A stretch of DNA of 64,000 nucleotides from HdN1 sp052035295 (GTDB lineage: Bacteria; Pseudomonadota; Gammaproteobacteria; Pseudomonadales; Ketobacteraceae), in assembly GCA_052035295.1 (NCBI GenBank), contig JBPOHS010000002.1:1-64000 (forward strand), written 5' to 3'. The translations under genes and the position numbers were made by a program. Positions within the stretch are counted from its first letter, which is position 1, and every line of letters starts with the position of its first letter. Below, in pieces: positions 53,529-62,235 of this stretch. The notes under the pieces were generated by a model that saw nothing but the letters and a program-made list of their open reading frames with translations, made no database searches and had not been told where the DNA came from.

Positions 53529-54494
53529 ATGCTGGCACGAGTCGCGGAATCATTGTACTGGATGGCGCGCTACTGCGAGCGCGCCGAAGATATGGCGCGC
53601 CTGATCAATGTCAATGCGCACCTGATGCTGGATTTGCCGAAAGGCGTGGCGCCTGGCTGGCGTGCCTTGATTGACATCAGTGGTGCAGAATCGCCTTACC
53701 AGGAAAAATATGACGATTTTGACGAGAAAAATGTCGTCAAGTTCCTCATTGCCGAGCCGGACTACTGTTCTTCCATTGTGTTTTGCGTCAATAACGCCCG
53801 CGAAAATGCGCGTACCATTCGCGATGTCATTCCGCGTGAAGCGTGGGAGCATATCAACGCGTTTTCCCTGTGGGTGAAAGAAAAGGCAGAGAAATCGGCG
53901 TCGCGCCGCCACCGTTTTGATTTCCTCAATGAGGTAATCGTGCGCTGCCAGACGCTCAACGGCATTCTTTCCGGCAGCATGAACCATGATCAAGGGTATC
54001 TGTTCTTCCGGTTGGGGCGCAATCTGGAACGGGCTGACATGACCACCCGTATCATCGATGTGCGTTCTGCCGGATTGATGCCGGGCAGTGATACTGAACG
54101 TTATGAGCATTTCGACAACCTGCAATGGATGAGCGTGCTCAAATCCCTCACGGCGTATCAAATGTATCGCCAAAGCATGCATGTATCGGTGCGTCGCGTG
54201 GAAGTGCTGAAATTCCTCTTTCTTTCCGATGTCTTCCCGCGCGCTGTCCTGCATTGCCTGGGTGATCTGGAGGATGGCATCCAGAGCCTGCCTCGCAATG
54301 GTGTCGCGCTGGCCGCGTTGGCCCGTGTCAAACAGTTGGTCAAGACGGATACGGCACCGATGTCGCAGAACGAGTTGCATGAGTTCATCGATCATGTGCA
54401 GATAGGCCTGATCGCGGTAGGGCAAGCCTTGTCAGACAACTACTTCTGGACGGGGATTGCGCAGCGTCATGGTGTTTTGCGTAGCGTAGCTTAA
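53529..54494 (+). CDS. Alpha-E domain protein (stand-alone)
   Basis: This 321-residue helical protein begins LARVAESLYWMARYCERAEDMARLINVN, the alpha-E (DUF403) signature, and has the family's two-half layout (GYLFFRLGRNLERADMTTRIID in the middle). Alpha-E proteins always accompany circularly permuted ATP-grasp enzymes and are thought to help bind or shape their substrate. It is a paralogue of the C-terminal half of the fusion protein. GAGGAGG, 7 bases before the ATG, overlaps the end of the preceding gene, indicating coupled translation. Last gene of the cluster. Confidence 0.9.
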   Translation: MLARVAESLYWMARYCERAEDMARLINVNAHLMLDLPKGVAPGWRALIDISGAESPYQEKYDDFDEKNVVKFLIAEPDYCSSIVFCVNNARENARTIRDVIPREAWEHINAFSLWVKEKAEKSASRRHRFDFLNEVIVRCQTLNGILSGSMNHDQGYLFFRLGRNLERADMTTRIIDVRSAGLMPGSDTERYEHFDNLQWMSVLKSLTAYQMYRQSMHVSVRRVEVLKFLFLSDVFPRAVLHCLGDLEDGIQSLPRNGVALAALARVKQLVKTDTAPMSQNELHEFIDHVQIGLIAVGQALSDNYFWTGIAQRHGVLRSVA

Positions 54495-54580
54495 GACGGG
54501 CGTTTCCTTGCCAGCGTGCGGCATGGGAGCTATACCTCTGAATTGGGTCCTTCAGCTCTGTTCACGTGTCTATAGCTCTC

Positions 54581-55444
54581 ATGTCAAGCACCGTCATGCC
54601 AAACCCTGTGTCGCAATCTTTGGATTCAAATCCGGCAGCGTCAGAAGCCACGGGTTCAACGCTCGCCACTTCCATGCATCCTGTCTCGAAATATCGTAAC
54701 GTCGTTGCGCAATCCGATTTCGGTCCGATCATCATCAATGTCAACGATGACACCATCGGTGCCAACATTACCCGCAATGGCTATTGGGGAAAGCTGGACA
54801 TCCTGTTGATCGAGAGTTTGCTGATCGGCATGTATGGCACCGGGCAACCCATGGTGCTGCTGGATGTCGGCACCAATATCGGCACTCACACGCTTGCTTT
54901 CGCCAAATACCCTTTTACCCATTTGACCGTGCACGGGTTCGAAGCGCAGCGGGAAATGTTTCATATGCTGGCGGGGACCATTGCCCTCAATGGCCTCTCC
55001 AATGTGCAGCTCCACCATGCGGCGGTGTCGAATGTGTCCGGCGTCGACATGCTCATTCCACGCGTTGACTATGGTTCGCGCAGTAATTTCGGCTCTTATG
55101 AACTTGAACCCGCCAGGCGCAGCGATACGGCAGACATGTACGTCGAAGGTGCTTATGACACCATCAAGACGGTGTGTATCGATGATCTTCATCTCTCATC
55201 GGTGCGCTTGATCAAGATCGATGTGGAAGGCATGGAAGACAAGGTGGTCGATGGTGCCCGTCATACCATTGCCAGTCAGCGCCCCTTGTTGTTCATCGAG
55301 ACCTTCAAAACCGATTTTGTGGTCATCCACCGCTTTTTGTCTGCATTGAAATACCGGATGTATATCACCAAGGATCTGGATGCGATCTGTATCCCGGGTG
55401 AGTATGGCATTGGTGTCAACGGTACTACATTGTTGAATCCTTGA
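54581..55444 (+). CDS. FkbM-family methyltransferase
   Basis: This 287-residue SAM-dependent methyltransferase has motif I LLDVGTNIGTHTLAFAK (about residues 100-116) and the FkbM signature LIKIDVEGMEDKVVDGA. The family O-methylates sugars or polyketide hydroxyls. The N-terminal 30 residues are Ser/Thr-rich and low in conservation. Several starts are possible (54566, 54581, 54596) and no ribosome site decides between them. It lies 86 bases after the alpha-E gene; whether it belongs to that system is unclear. Confidence 0.82.
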   Translation: MSSTVMPNPVSQSLDSNPAASEATGSTLATSMHPVSKYRNVVAQSDFGPIIINVNDDTIGANITRNGYWGKLDILLIESLLIGMYGTGQPMVLLDVGTNIGTHTLAFAKYPFTHLTVHGFEAQREMFHMLAGTIALNGLSNVQLHHAAVSNVSGVDMLIPRVDYGSRSNFGSYELEPARRSDTADMYVEGAYDTIKTVCIDDLHLSSVRLIKIDVEGMEDKVVDGARHTIASQRPLLFIETFKTDFVVIHRFLSALKYRMYITKDLDAICIPGEYGIGVNGTTLLNP

Positions 55445-55534
55445 GGTTTTTTCGCATTCAAGGCCTTCCTTCCGGATTGTCTATACTGTAATGGATAGTC
55501 TCCTCTCGTCTGCATGAAGTAACGCCGGGGCGGA

Positions 55535-57646
55535 ATGAAGCGCAGTATTGCTGGCCTGATTTGGCTGTTCTGGTGGCTGCCGTTGGTGGCGTGGTCTTCG
55601 TCTGTCCGTGAGGTCGATGAAGCCGTGGGCCGTCATGATGTGTCTGCCGCTTTCGATTACCTCGAAGACCGTGAGCAACGTCTGGATTTCAGTGCGGTGC
55701 GTGGCGGTCATGTCGAGTTCATTCCCAATGCCCGTGAAACCCTGTCGTTTGGATATGTGAATTCTGCTTATTGGCTGCGCTTGACGGTGGTCAGCCGGGC
55801 CTCGCGTGATACATCGTGGTTGCTGGAGCTGGCCGGACTTGCCCGTTCCATCGACCGCATCGATGCCTGGTTGCCGGAGCACACGCAGGGCAACAGCGAG
55901 TCCTGGACCTTCAAGCATTTTCGTTCCGGTGATCGGGTTCCGTTTGCGCAACGCAGCGTTCAGCATCACGCCATTCTGTTTCCGCTTTCCTTGCCACCCG
56001 GGGAACCCGTTACCCTGTATTTGCGTGTGAGCACCAATGGCACCTTGCAAATGCCCGCAGTCCTCTGGTCGACGGCTCGCTATGCCGAGCTCGAACATCA
56101 TGATTATCTGCAGGAAGGTATTTTCTACGGCATTCTGCTGGTGATGATTTTTTACAACGCATTCATCTTCGTGTCAGTGCGCGATGCGAGTTATTTGCAT
56201 TACGTGCTTTATCTGGTGTGTGTGATCTTTTTTGCCATCTCGCTCAAAGGGATCGGGTTCGAATACTTATGGCCCGAGGCAACCTGGTGGAACAACAAGA
56301 GTAACCTGGTGTTTGCGGTGTTCGGCGTTTTTTTCTTGCTGCTGTTTGCCGTCAGTTTTTTACAGACACGAAAAAATACGCCTTATATTCATCTCTTGCT
56401 CAGGAGCCTGCTGTTCACCAGTGTGGTCATTTTGCCATTGGTGTTTTTCGGTTCTCACCATGTCGCCGCCTCAGCGTTATCGATGCAATACCTGATATCA
56501 GTGGGCGCCGTGATCGTGGCTGCGTCGTTGACGCTCAAGCGGGGATTCAAGGCCGCCCGCTATTATTTGCTGGCGTGGTTGGGTGTGCTGCTGGCGGTGT
56601 TGATGTGGGTGCTGAACAGCTTCAGTTTGATCAATAATTCGTGGATCGGTGCCTACAGCTTTCAGGTGGGAACGGCGATACAGGTGATCCTGTTTTCCTT
56701 TGCCCTGGCCGATCGTATCAACCTGTTGCGACGTGAACGCGAATCAGCGTTGAAAATGCAGCTGGAGCATTCCCGCAAGCTGATTTCGATGGCGGATATG
56801 TTCGAGAAATTCGTACCACGCCAGTTTCTCAGTCGCATTGCCCGCAAGGGTATCGAGAATATTGAACTGGGCAAGGCCGAGGATGACACCATCTCGGTAT
56901 TGTTTGCCGATATCCGTGGGTTTACACCGCTGTCAGAAGCGATGAATCCACAGCAGTTGCTGAACTTTCTCAATTCCTATTTCAAACGGATGGACAAGGT
57001 CATCCACCATCACGATGGTTTTATCGACAAATTCCTGGGTGACGGCATCATGGCGATTTTCGAAGCGGGCAATGTCACCCAGGGAGCGCGCAATGCCGTG
57101 CTGGCAGCCATCGACATGCACAAGGCGCTGATCATTTATAACGAACATCGCGCCAATTCCGGGTATTCGCCCATTGATATCGGAATAGGCGTCAACACCG
57201 GTGACGTGGTCATAGGTACCGTGGGATCGGAAGAACGCATGGATTCAACCGTGCTGGGGGATAACGTCAATATTGCGGCGCGCCTGCAGGAACTCACCAA
57301 AACCTTTGGCGTGAAAATCATCGTGTCCGACCATACCCAGATCAGTCTCGGGGGAGACAGCGGTTTTCTGCTGCGCGAGCTGGGTGACGTCAACGTGCGT
57401 GGCCGCAAGGAATCCGTGCGCCTGTTTGAAGTGTTCAATGCCGACCCGGATCCGGTGCAGCAAGACAAACTCTCGGCGTTACCAACGCATCGTGTGGCGC
57501 TGGAATGTTTCCGGCGCGGGGAATGGGCGTGGGCCAAAATGCTCTGGGAAGACTGCCAGAATCGATACCCTACCGATCCGGTTTATCGCTACATGCTGGA
57601 ACAGTGCGATCTGCACCTTGTCAGCGCCTCGCTAAACAGTTATTAA
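55535..57646 (+). CDS. 7TM-receptor class III adenylate/guanylate cyclase
   Basis: This 703-residue protein has a signal-type N-terminus, a periplasmic sensory region of the 7TMR-DISM extracellular type (about residues 25-185), seven membrane helices (about 190-395), a short coiled-coil, and a class III cyclase domain (about 440-640). The metal-binding aspartates lie in LFADIRGFTPLSE (near 459) and DKFLGDGIMAIF (near 503), and the adenine/transition-state region VLGDNVNIAARLQ has the Asn and Arg. It should make cAMP (or cGMP) in response to an outside signal. It is intact. Confidence 0.88.
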   Translation: MKRSIAGLIWLFWWLPLVAWSSSVREVDEAVGRHDVSAAFDYLEDREQRLDFSAVRGGHVEFIPNARETLSFGYVNSAYWLRLTVVSRASRDTSWLLELAGLARSIDRIDAWLPEHTQGNSESWTFKHFRSGDRVPFAQRSVQHHAILFPLSLPPGEPVTLYLRVSTNGTLQMPAVLWSTARYAELEHHDYLQEGIFYGILLVMIFYNAFIFVSVRDASYLHYVLYLVCVIFFAISLKGIGFEYLWPEATWWNNKSNLVFAVFGVFFLLLFAVSFLQTRKNTPYIHLLLRSLLFTSVVILPLVFFGSHHVAASALSMQYLISVGAVIVAASLTLKRGFKAARYYLLAWLGVLLAVLMWVLNSFSLINNSWIGAYSFQVGTAIQVILFSFALADRINLLRRERESALKMQLEHSRKLISMADMFEKFVPRQFLSRIARKGIENIELGKAEDDTISVLFADIRGFTPLSEAMNPQQLLNFLNSYFKRMDKVIHHHDGFIDKFLGDGIMAIFEAGNVTQGARNAVLAAIDMHKALIIYNEHRANSGYSPIDIGIGVNTGDVVIGTVGSEERMDSTVLGDNVNIAARLQELTKTFGVKIIVSDHTQISLGGDSGFLLRELGDVNVRGRKESVRLFEVFNADPDPVQQDKLSALPTHRVALECFRRGEWAWAKMLWEDCQNRYPTDPVYRYMLEQCDLHLVSASLNSY

Positions 57647-57717
57647 TCATTGCATCACTCATTTTGGTGCATTGCTCTGGATCGTTTTCTTCCGCCAGGG
57701 CGGGTTGAGGTTTTTGC

Positions 57718-58878
57718 ATGGCAAAGAAATCCTGGGGTTCCCGTGTTGCTATCGTGGTTCTGATCGCCGGTGCTGCCGCGTTCTGGTTTTATCGCACGCA
57801 GGATCAAGCGCTCACGGTGCGTACGGCAATGATCGATCAAGGCACCGTGGAACGCACGGTGGCCAATACCCGTGCAGGCACGGTCAAGGCATGCCAGCGT
57901 TCAAAACTCGCCATGCAGCGGGGCGGTGTGGTCGCCACGCTCGATGTCAAAAAGGGGGATCGTGTCAAACCGGGTGACGTGCTGCTCACGCTGGTCAATG
58001 ATGATTTCAAGGCGCGGGTGAAGCAGGCCGAAGCACAGCTTTCTTCCGCACGTCTGGCACATGATCAGGCCTGTGCCACCGCCGATCAGAATCAGCGTGA
58101 TGCCAATCGTGCCGAATCACTCGGCAAACGCAATCTCTTGTCGGAGGAAAATCGCGAAACGGCCCTGACCCGCGCCATTACCACCCGCAAGGCCTGTCAG
58201 GTGGCAGAAGCTCAGGAAAGCATGGCTGGCGCATCGTTGAACATGGAGGAGGCGATGCTCGAACAAACCGTGTTGCGTGCGCCGTTTAGCGGCATCGTTG
58301 CCGAGATCAATGGCGAAATCGGTGAGTATGTCACGCCTTCGCCGCCGGGCGTGCCGACCCCGCCGGCGGTGGATTTGATCGATGATTCCTGTCTTTATGT
58401 CACGGCGCCCATTGATGAAGTCGATGCGGCCCAGTTGCGTACCGGTTTGACGGCGCGTATCACACTCGATGCATTTCGGGGGCGCACTTTCCTGGCCACG
58501 CTCACCCGTATTGCACCCTACGTGCAGGAGCTGGAAAAACAGGCGCGGACGGTGGATGTCGATCTGAAACTGCAAGCCGTTCCTGAGGATGTGCCGTTGT
58601 TGGTGGGTTATAGCGCCGATGCCGAGATCATTATCGAGACGCGTGAAAATGTTGTGCGCGTGCCGGTAGAAGCAGTGCAGGAAGGGGATCGCGTGCTCGT
58701 CGTCAACGCTGAACAGCGGCTGGAATCGCGCGAGATCAAGACGGGTGTCAGCAACTGGACTTACCGTGAAGTGCGCAGTGGCCTGAATGCGGGTGATCAG
58801 GTGCTGGTGTCATTTGATGTGCCGGGAGCGGTGGCCGGTGCGAAGGTTCGTAACGCTTCGGCTGTGGCGCAACCATGA
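57718..58878 (+). CDS. Periplasmic adaptor (MacA/HlyD-like) of ABC efflux system
   Basis: This 386-residue membrane fusion protein has one N-terminal anchor (VAIVVLIAGAAAFWFY), a lipoyl/barrel region (GGVVATLDVKKGDRVKPGDVLLTL), a helical hairpin (residues about 95-180) and a return strand (RAPFSGIVAEINGEIGEYV). It bridges the inner-membrane ABC transporter below to an outer-membrane channel. The last four bases of the gene overlap the ATPase gene start. No TolC gene is present here. Confidence 0.88.
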   Translation: MAKKSWGSRVAIVVLIAGAAAFWFYRTQDQALTVRTAMIDQGTVERTVANTRAGTVKACQRSKLAMQRGGVVATLDVKKGDRVKPGDVLLTLVNDDFKARVKQAEAQLSSARLAHDQACATADQNQRDANRAESLGKRNLLSEENRETALTRAITTRKACQVAEAQESMAGASLNMEEAMLEQTVLRAPFSGIVAEINGEIGEYVTPSPPGVPTPPAVDLIDDSCLYVTAPIDEVDAAQLRTGLTARITLDAFRGRTFLATLTRIAPYVQELEKQARTVDVDLKLQAVPEDVPLLVGYSADAEIIIETRENVVRVPVEAVQEGDRVLVVNAEQRLESREIKTGVSNWTYREVRSGLNAGDQVLVSFDVPGAVAGAKVRNASAVAQP

Positions 58879-59624
58879 CACAGATTGCTGTCGATGCGGT
58901 CAGCAAGACTTTCCGGCTGGGTGATCAGATCGTGCATGGTCTCGACAATGTGTCGCTGGCGGTGGACGCGGGGGAATACGTTTCCGTCATGGGCCCGTCA
59001 GGGTCGGGCAAGTCGACCTTGCTCAACCTGATTGGTTTGCTGGATCGGCCGGATACCGGGCGTTATTCCCTTGAGGGCACCGAGACGACCGTGCTGGGCG
59101 AAGAAGATCGTGCCCGTTTGCGTGGTGACGTGATCGGTTTCGTATTCCAGAGCTATCATCTCATTCCCCGCCTGACGGCCCGCGAGAACGTCGAACTGCC
59201 CCTCATGCTGGCCGGTATTGCCCCCCGGGAGCGCAAGCGTCGCGTCGAGGAAACCCTGCAACGACTCGGTATTGCGGAACGCGGCCATCATCTTCCCAAT
59301 CAGCTGTCGGGGGGCCAGCGTCAACGGGTCGCGATTGGGCGCGCCATTGTCATGCAACCGCGATTGCTGCTGGCCGATGAACCCACAGGAAACCTCGACA
59401 GTCGTTCCGGGGCCGATGTGGTCGACGTGCTGGAACAGCTCAACCGCGAAGGTGTCACGCTGCTGGTCGTGACACACGATGCGGCGTTGGGCGCTCGTGC
59501 CCGGCGTCGAATCAGCATGCGCGATGGTTGTATTGTCAGCGACGACACCTCGGTGCTCGCAGATACCTCAGGTCGTGCCGAAGTGGTCGTTCCGGGTGGG
59601 GTGCCCCCTCATGCGCAGACTTGA
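58875..59624 (+). CDS. ABC transporter ATP-binding protein (MacB/LolD-like)
   Basis: This 249-residue ATPase has Walker A GPSGSGKST (40-48), Q-loop FQSYHLIPRL, signature LSGGQRQRVAIGRA (144-157), Walker B LLLADEP (164-170) and the switch histidine in VVTHD. Sequence around the Q-loop matches the MacB/LolD/FtsE subfamily. It powers the two permeases that follow and overlaps both neighbours, so the four genes form one unit. Confidence 0.93.
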   Translation: MTQIAVDAVSKTFRLGDQIVHGLDNVSLAVDAGEYVSVMGPSGSGKSTLLNLIGLLDRPDTGRYSLEGTETTVLGEEDRARLRGDVIGFVFQSYHLIPRLTARENVELPLMLAGIAPRERKRRVEETLQRLGIAERGHHLPNQLSGGQRQRVAIGRAIVMQPRLLLADEPTGNLDSRSGADVVDVLEQLNREGVTLLVVTHDAALGARARRRISMRDGCIVSDDTSVLADTSGRAEVVVPGGVPPHAQT

Positions 59625-60819
59625 TCAGGGGCGATTTGCCCTGCAGGCCCTGTTGCGGCAGCGTTTTCGTACCGCCATGACCCTGCTGGCGATGGGCATC
59701 GGAGCGGCGGCGGTCGTCATGCTCACCGGTCTTGGCGATGGGGCCCGTCTGTATGTCGTTTCCCAGTTTGAATCCCTGGGGCAGCGGGTGCTGGCGGTTA
59801 TTCCCGGACGCAATGAAACGGTGGGGGGCATGCCCCCCATGGCCGGTGAGGGTGCCCGTGATATCACCCTCGAAGAAGCCTGGGCGTTACGACGTATCAG
59901 CGGCGTTACCCTGACCGCGCCCATGGTGTTGGGTACCAGCGAGATTTCCTTTGGCGCGCGCAGTCGCAATTTGATGGTAGTGGGAACGACCGGCGAATTT
60001 TTCTCGATCCGGTCCTTGCTGCTTGAAAAGGGTGAACTGCTACCGGCAGCCGATGGCGATATCAGTCAGCCAGTGTGCGTGGTGGGCGCGAATGTGCGTG
60101 ATGAATTATTCGGTGTGCAGCCGGTGTTGGGGCAATGGCTGCGGCTCAATGAACGTCGTTGCCGCGTAATCGGCGTGTTGAGTACGGCCGGTACCAATTT
60201 TGGCATCAACTTGAGTGATGTGGTGTTGGTTCCCGTTGATTACGCACGGTCCCTGTTCAACGTAACGGGTTTGTTTCGTGTGCTGGTAGCCTTTTCGGCG
60301 GGCAGCAACGAGACAGGCATCAGTCGCGCCATCGAGCAGCGATTCACCGAATGGCATGATGTGCTGGACGTCACGGTGATCAGCCCACGTGCAATGATGG
60401 CGTCGTTCGACAAGATCCTGGTGACCCTTACGCTGGCCGTTGCGGGCATTGCTGCCATCAGCCTCATGGTGGCAGGGGTGCTGGTGATGAATGTCATGCT
60501 GATCAATGTGTCGCAGCGAACCGCCGAAATCGGCTTGCTGAAAGCGCTTGGGGCGACGGCCGCTGATGTCCGGCGTTTGTTTCTGGCCGAGGCCAGTTTG
60601 CTGTCTACTATTGGTGGCGTCACGGGCGTGGCGGTCGGGTTGGGAGGTTTGGCATTCCTGCGCTCGGTGTTTCCCAGTATTCCGTTTGCCGCGCCGTTGT
60701 GGAGTATCTTGTCGGCGCTGGGCATTTCGTTGCTGGTGGGCATCGTGTTTGCCTGGATTCCGGCGGCGCGCGCCGCGGCCATGCAACCGCTCGATGCCTT
60801 GCAACGCAAGAAGGGGTGA
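59611..60819 (+). CDS. ABC transporter permease (MacB-type), first
   Basis: This 402-residue permease has the MacB/FtsX-type layout: one N-terminal helix (TAMTLLAMGIGAAAVVMLTGL), a large periplasmic MacB-PCD domain (about residues 45-270) and three C-terminal helices with the conserved QRTAEIGLLKALGAT coupling segment. ATG at 59611 lies inside the end of the ATPase gene (14-base overlap), which suits coupled translation. It should pair with the second permease at 60823. Confidence 0.9.
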   Translation: MRRLDQGRFALQALLRQRFRTAMTLLAMGIGAAAVVMLTGLGDGARLYVVSQFESLGQRVLAVIPGRNETVGGMPPMAGEGARDITLEEAWALRRISGVTLTAPMVLGTSEISFGARSRNLMVVGTTGEFFSIRSLLLEKGELLPAADGDISQPVCVVGANVRDELFGVQPVLGQWLRLNERRCRVIGVLSTAGTNFGINLSDVVLVPVDYARSLFNVTGLFRVLVAFSAGSNETGISRAIEQRFTEWHDVLDVTVISPRAMMASFDKILVTLTLAVAGIAAISLMVAGVLVMNVMLINVSQRTAEIGLLKALGATAADVRRLFLAEASLLSTIGGVTGVAVGLGGLAFLRSVFPSIPFAAPLWSILSALGISLLVGIVFAWIPAARAAAMQPLDALQRKKG

Positions 60820-60822
60820 GTC

Positions 60823-62019
60823 ATGCGCATTGAAGACACGCTTCGGCTGACGGCTCGCGCACTGATCTCGGCGCGAGGCCGCAGTGGGTTGACGATTCTT
60901 GGTATTGCCATCGGCATCGCCGCCGTGGCGTTGCTGACGGCGATCGGGGAAGGGGTGCGCGGCTATGTCATTGACAATTTTTCGCAGTTCGGGACCCGCA
61001 TTCTCGCCGTTAATCCGGGCAAGACCGAAACGGCGGGCGGCATGCATGGATTGCTCAATTCAACGCGCCCGCTGACAATTGCCGATGCGGCATCGTTGCG
61101 ATCGATTCCCCATGTCGAGCAGGTCGTGCCGGTGGTGCAGGGTACGGCGCGTGCCGAAGCGGCGGGGCGGGCGCGCAACACCAACTTGCTGGGCGTGGGT
61201 TCTGGCGCCGCGCAGGCGTGGCGTTTCAATGTCGGGGTCGGCAGTTTTCTGCCGGATGAACTCGAAAATGCAAGGCCGGTGGCCGTGCTGGGGCACAAGG
61301 TCTGGGCCGAACTCTATGGCAACCAGTCGGCATTGGGGGATTTCATCCGCATTGGTGGCAACCGTTTTCGCATCATCGGTGTCATGGAACCCAAGGGCCA
61401 GATGCTTGGTTTTGACCTCGATGATGTTGTTTATATTCCCGCTGCACGCGCCATGCAGTTGTTCAACCGCGAAAGCCTCATGGAGATCAATATCATCTTC
61501 AGTGAAACGGCACAGCCTGACGCGCTGCGCGACATCGTCCGGAAGCGACTGATCGATCGTCATGGCGAAGAGGATTTTACGCTCACCATGCAGGATGAAT
61601 TGTTGTCGAGCCTCAACAATATCCTCGATGTGCTCACTGCTGCCATTGCGGCCTTGGGCGGGGTATCGCTGGTGGTGGGTGGCGTCGGCGTGTTGACGAT
61701 CATGAGTACGGCCGTGTACGAACGCACCTCGGAAATCGGCGTGTTACGGGCGATTGGCGCCAGCCAGCGGCAGATCCTGCTGTTGTTTTTGCTGGAATCC
61801 ATCGTGCTGGCCGGTGTTGGCGGAATTGCCGGTCTGTTGGCGATGGCACTGATTGCAAGCGTTATCGGGTGGGTGGCGCCGGGGTTGCCGGTGGCGTTCG
61901 AGCCATTGTACCTAGTGCTGGCGTGGGGGTTGTCGTTATTAGTCGGCTTGGTGGCGGGATTGGCGCCGGCGCGGTCTGCAGCGCAGCTTGATCCAATTGA
62001 AGCGCTAAGGATGGAGTGA
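60823..62019 (+). CDS. ABC transporter permease (MacB-type), second
   Basis: This 398-residue permease is a paralogue of the previous one, with the same helix 1 (GLTILGIAIGIAAVALLTAIG), periplasmic domain and ERTSEIGVLRAIGASQRQIL coupling segment. Two unequal permeases after one ATPase and one adaptor suggest a heterodimeric transporter rather than the MacB homodimer with a fused ATPase. It starts three bases after the first permease. Cargo (peptide, lipid or drug) is not determinable. Confidence 0.9.
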   Translation: MRIEDTLRLTARALISARGRSGLTILGIAIGIAAVALLTAIGEGVRGYVIDNFSQFGTRILAVNPGKTETAGGMHGLLNSTRPLTIADAASLRSIPHVEQVVPVVQGTARAEAAGRARNTNLLGVGSGAAQAWRFNVGVGSFLPDELENARPVAVLGHKVWAELYGNQSALGDFIRIGGNRFRIIGVMEPKGQMLGFDLDDVVYIPAARAMQLFNRESLMEINIIFSETAQPDALRDIVRKRLIDRHGEEDFTLTMQDELLSSLNNILDVLTAAIAALGGVSLVVGGVGVLTIMSTAVYERTSEIGVLRAIGASQRQILLLFLLESIVLAGVGGIAGLLAMALIASVIGWVAPGLPVAFEPLYLVLAWGLSLLVGLVAGLAPARSAAQLDPIEALRME

Positions 62020-62067
62020 TCCGTTGTTTTTTTATTGGTGAGGATTCGTTGAATTGATCCGGTTGTA

Positions 62068-62099
62068 TGAGGCATAAGCGATGCGCCGTTTATGTCTCA
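62068..62099 (+). terminator. Hairpin after the ABC efflux operon
   Basis: TGAGGCATAA (62068-62077) and TTATGTCTCA (62090-62099) pair with one mismatch. The following DNA (TTCGTCTAG) is only weakly T-rich, so its role as terminator is tentative. The rest of the gap to 62235 shows no gene. Confidence 0.4.
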
Positions 62100-62235
62100 T
62101 TCGTCTAGTGTTGTCTTGATTGTGACCCTGTATCCACTATGGTTATAGCGATACCAAGGCTTGATCACCCGAGTCGGGGCCTGTGGAGGCCGTCTAGTTG
62201 GAATCCACACCATAGTGACAATCAGGAACTCACAT

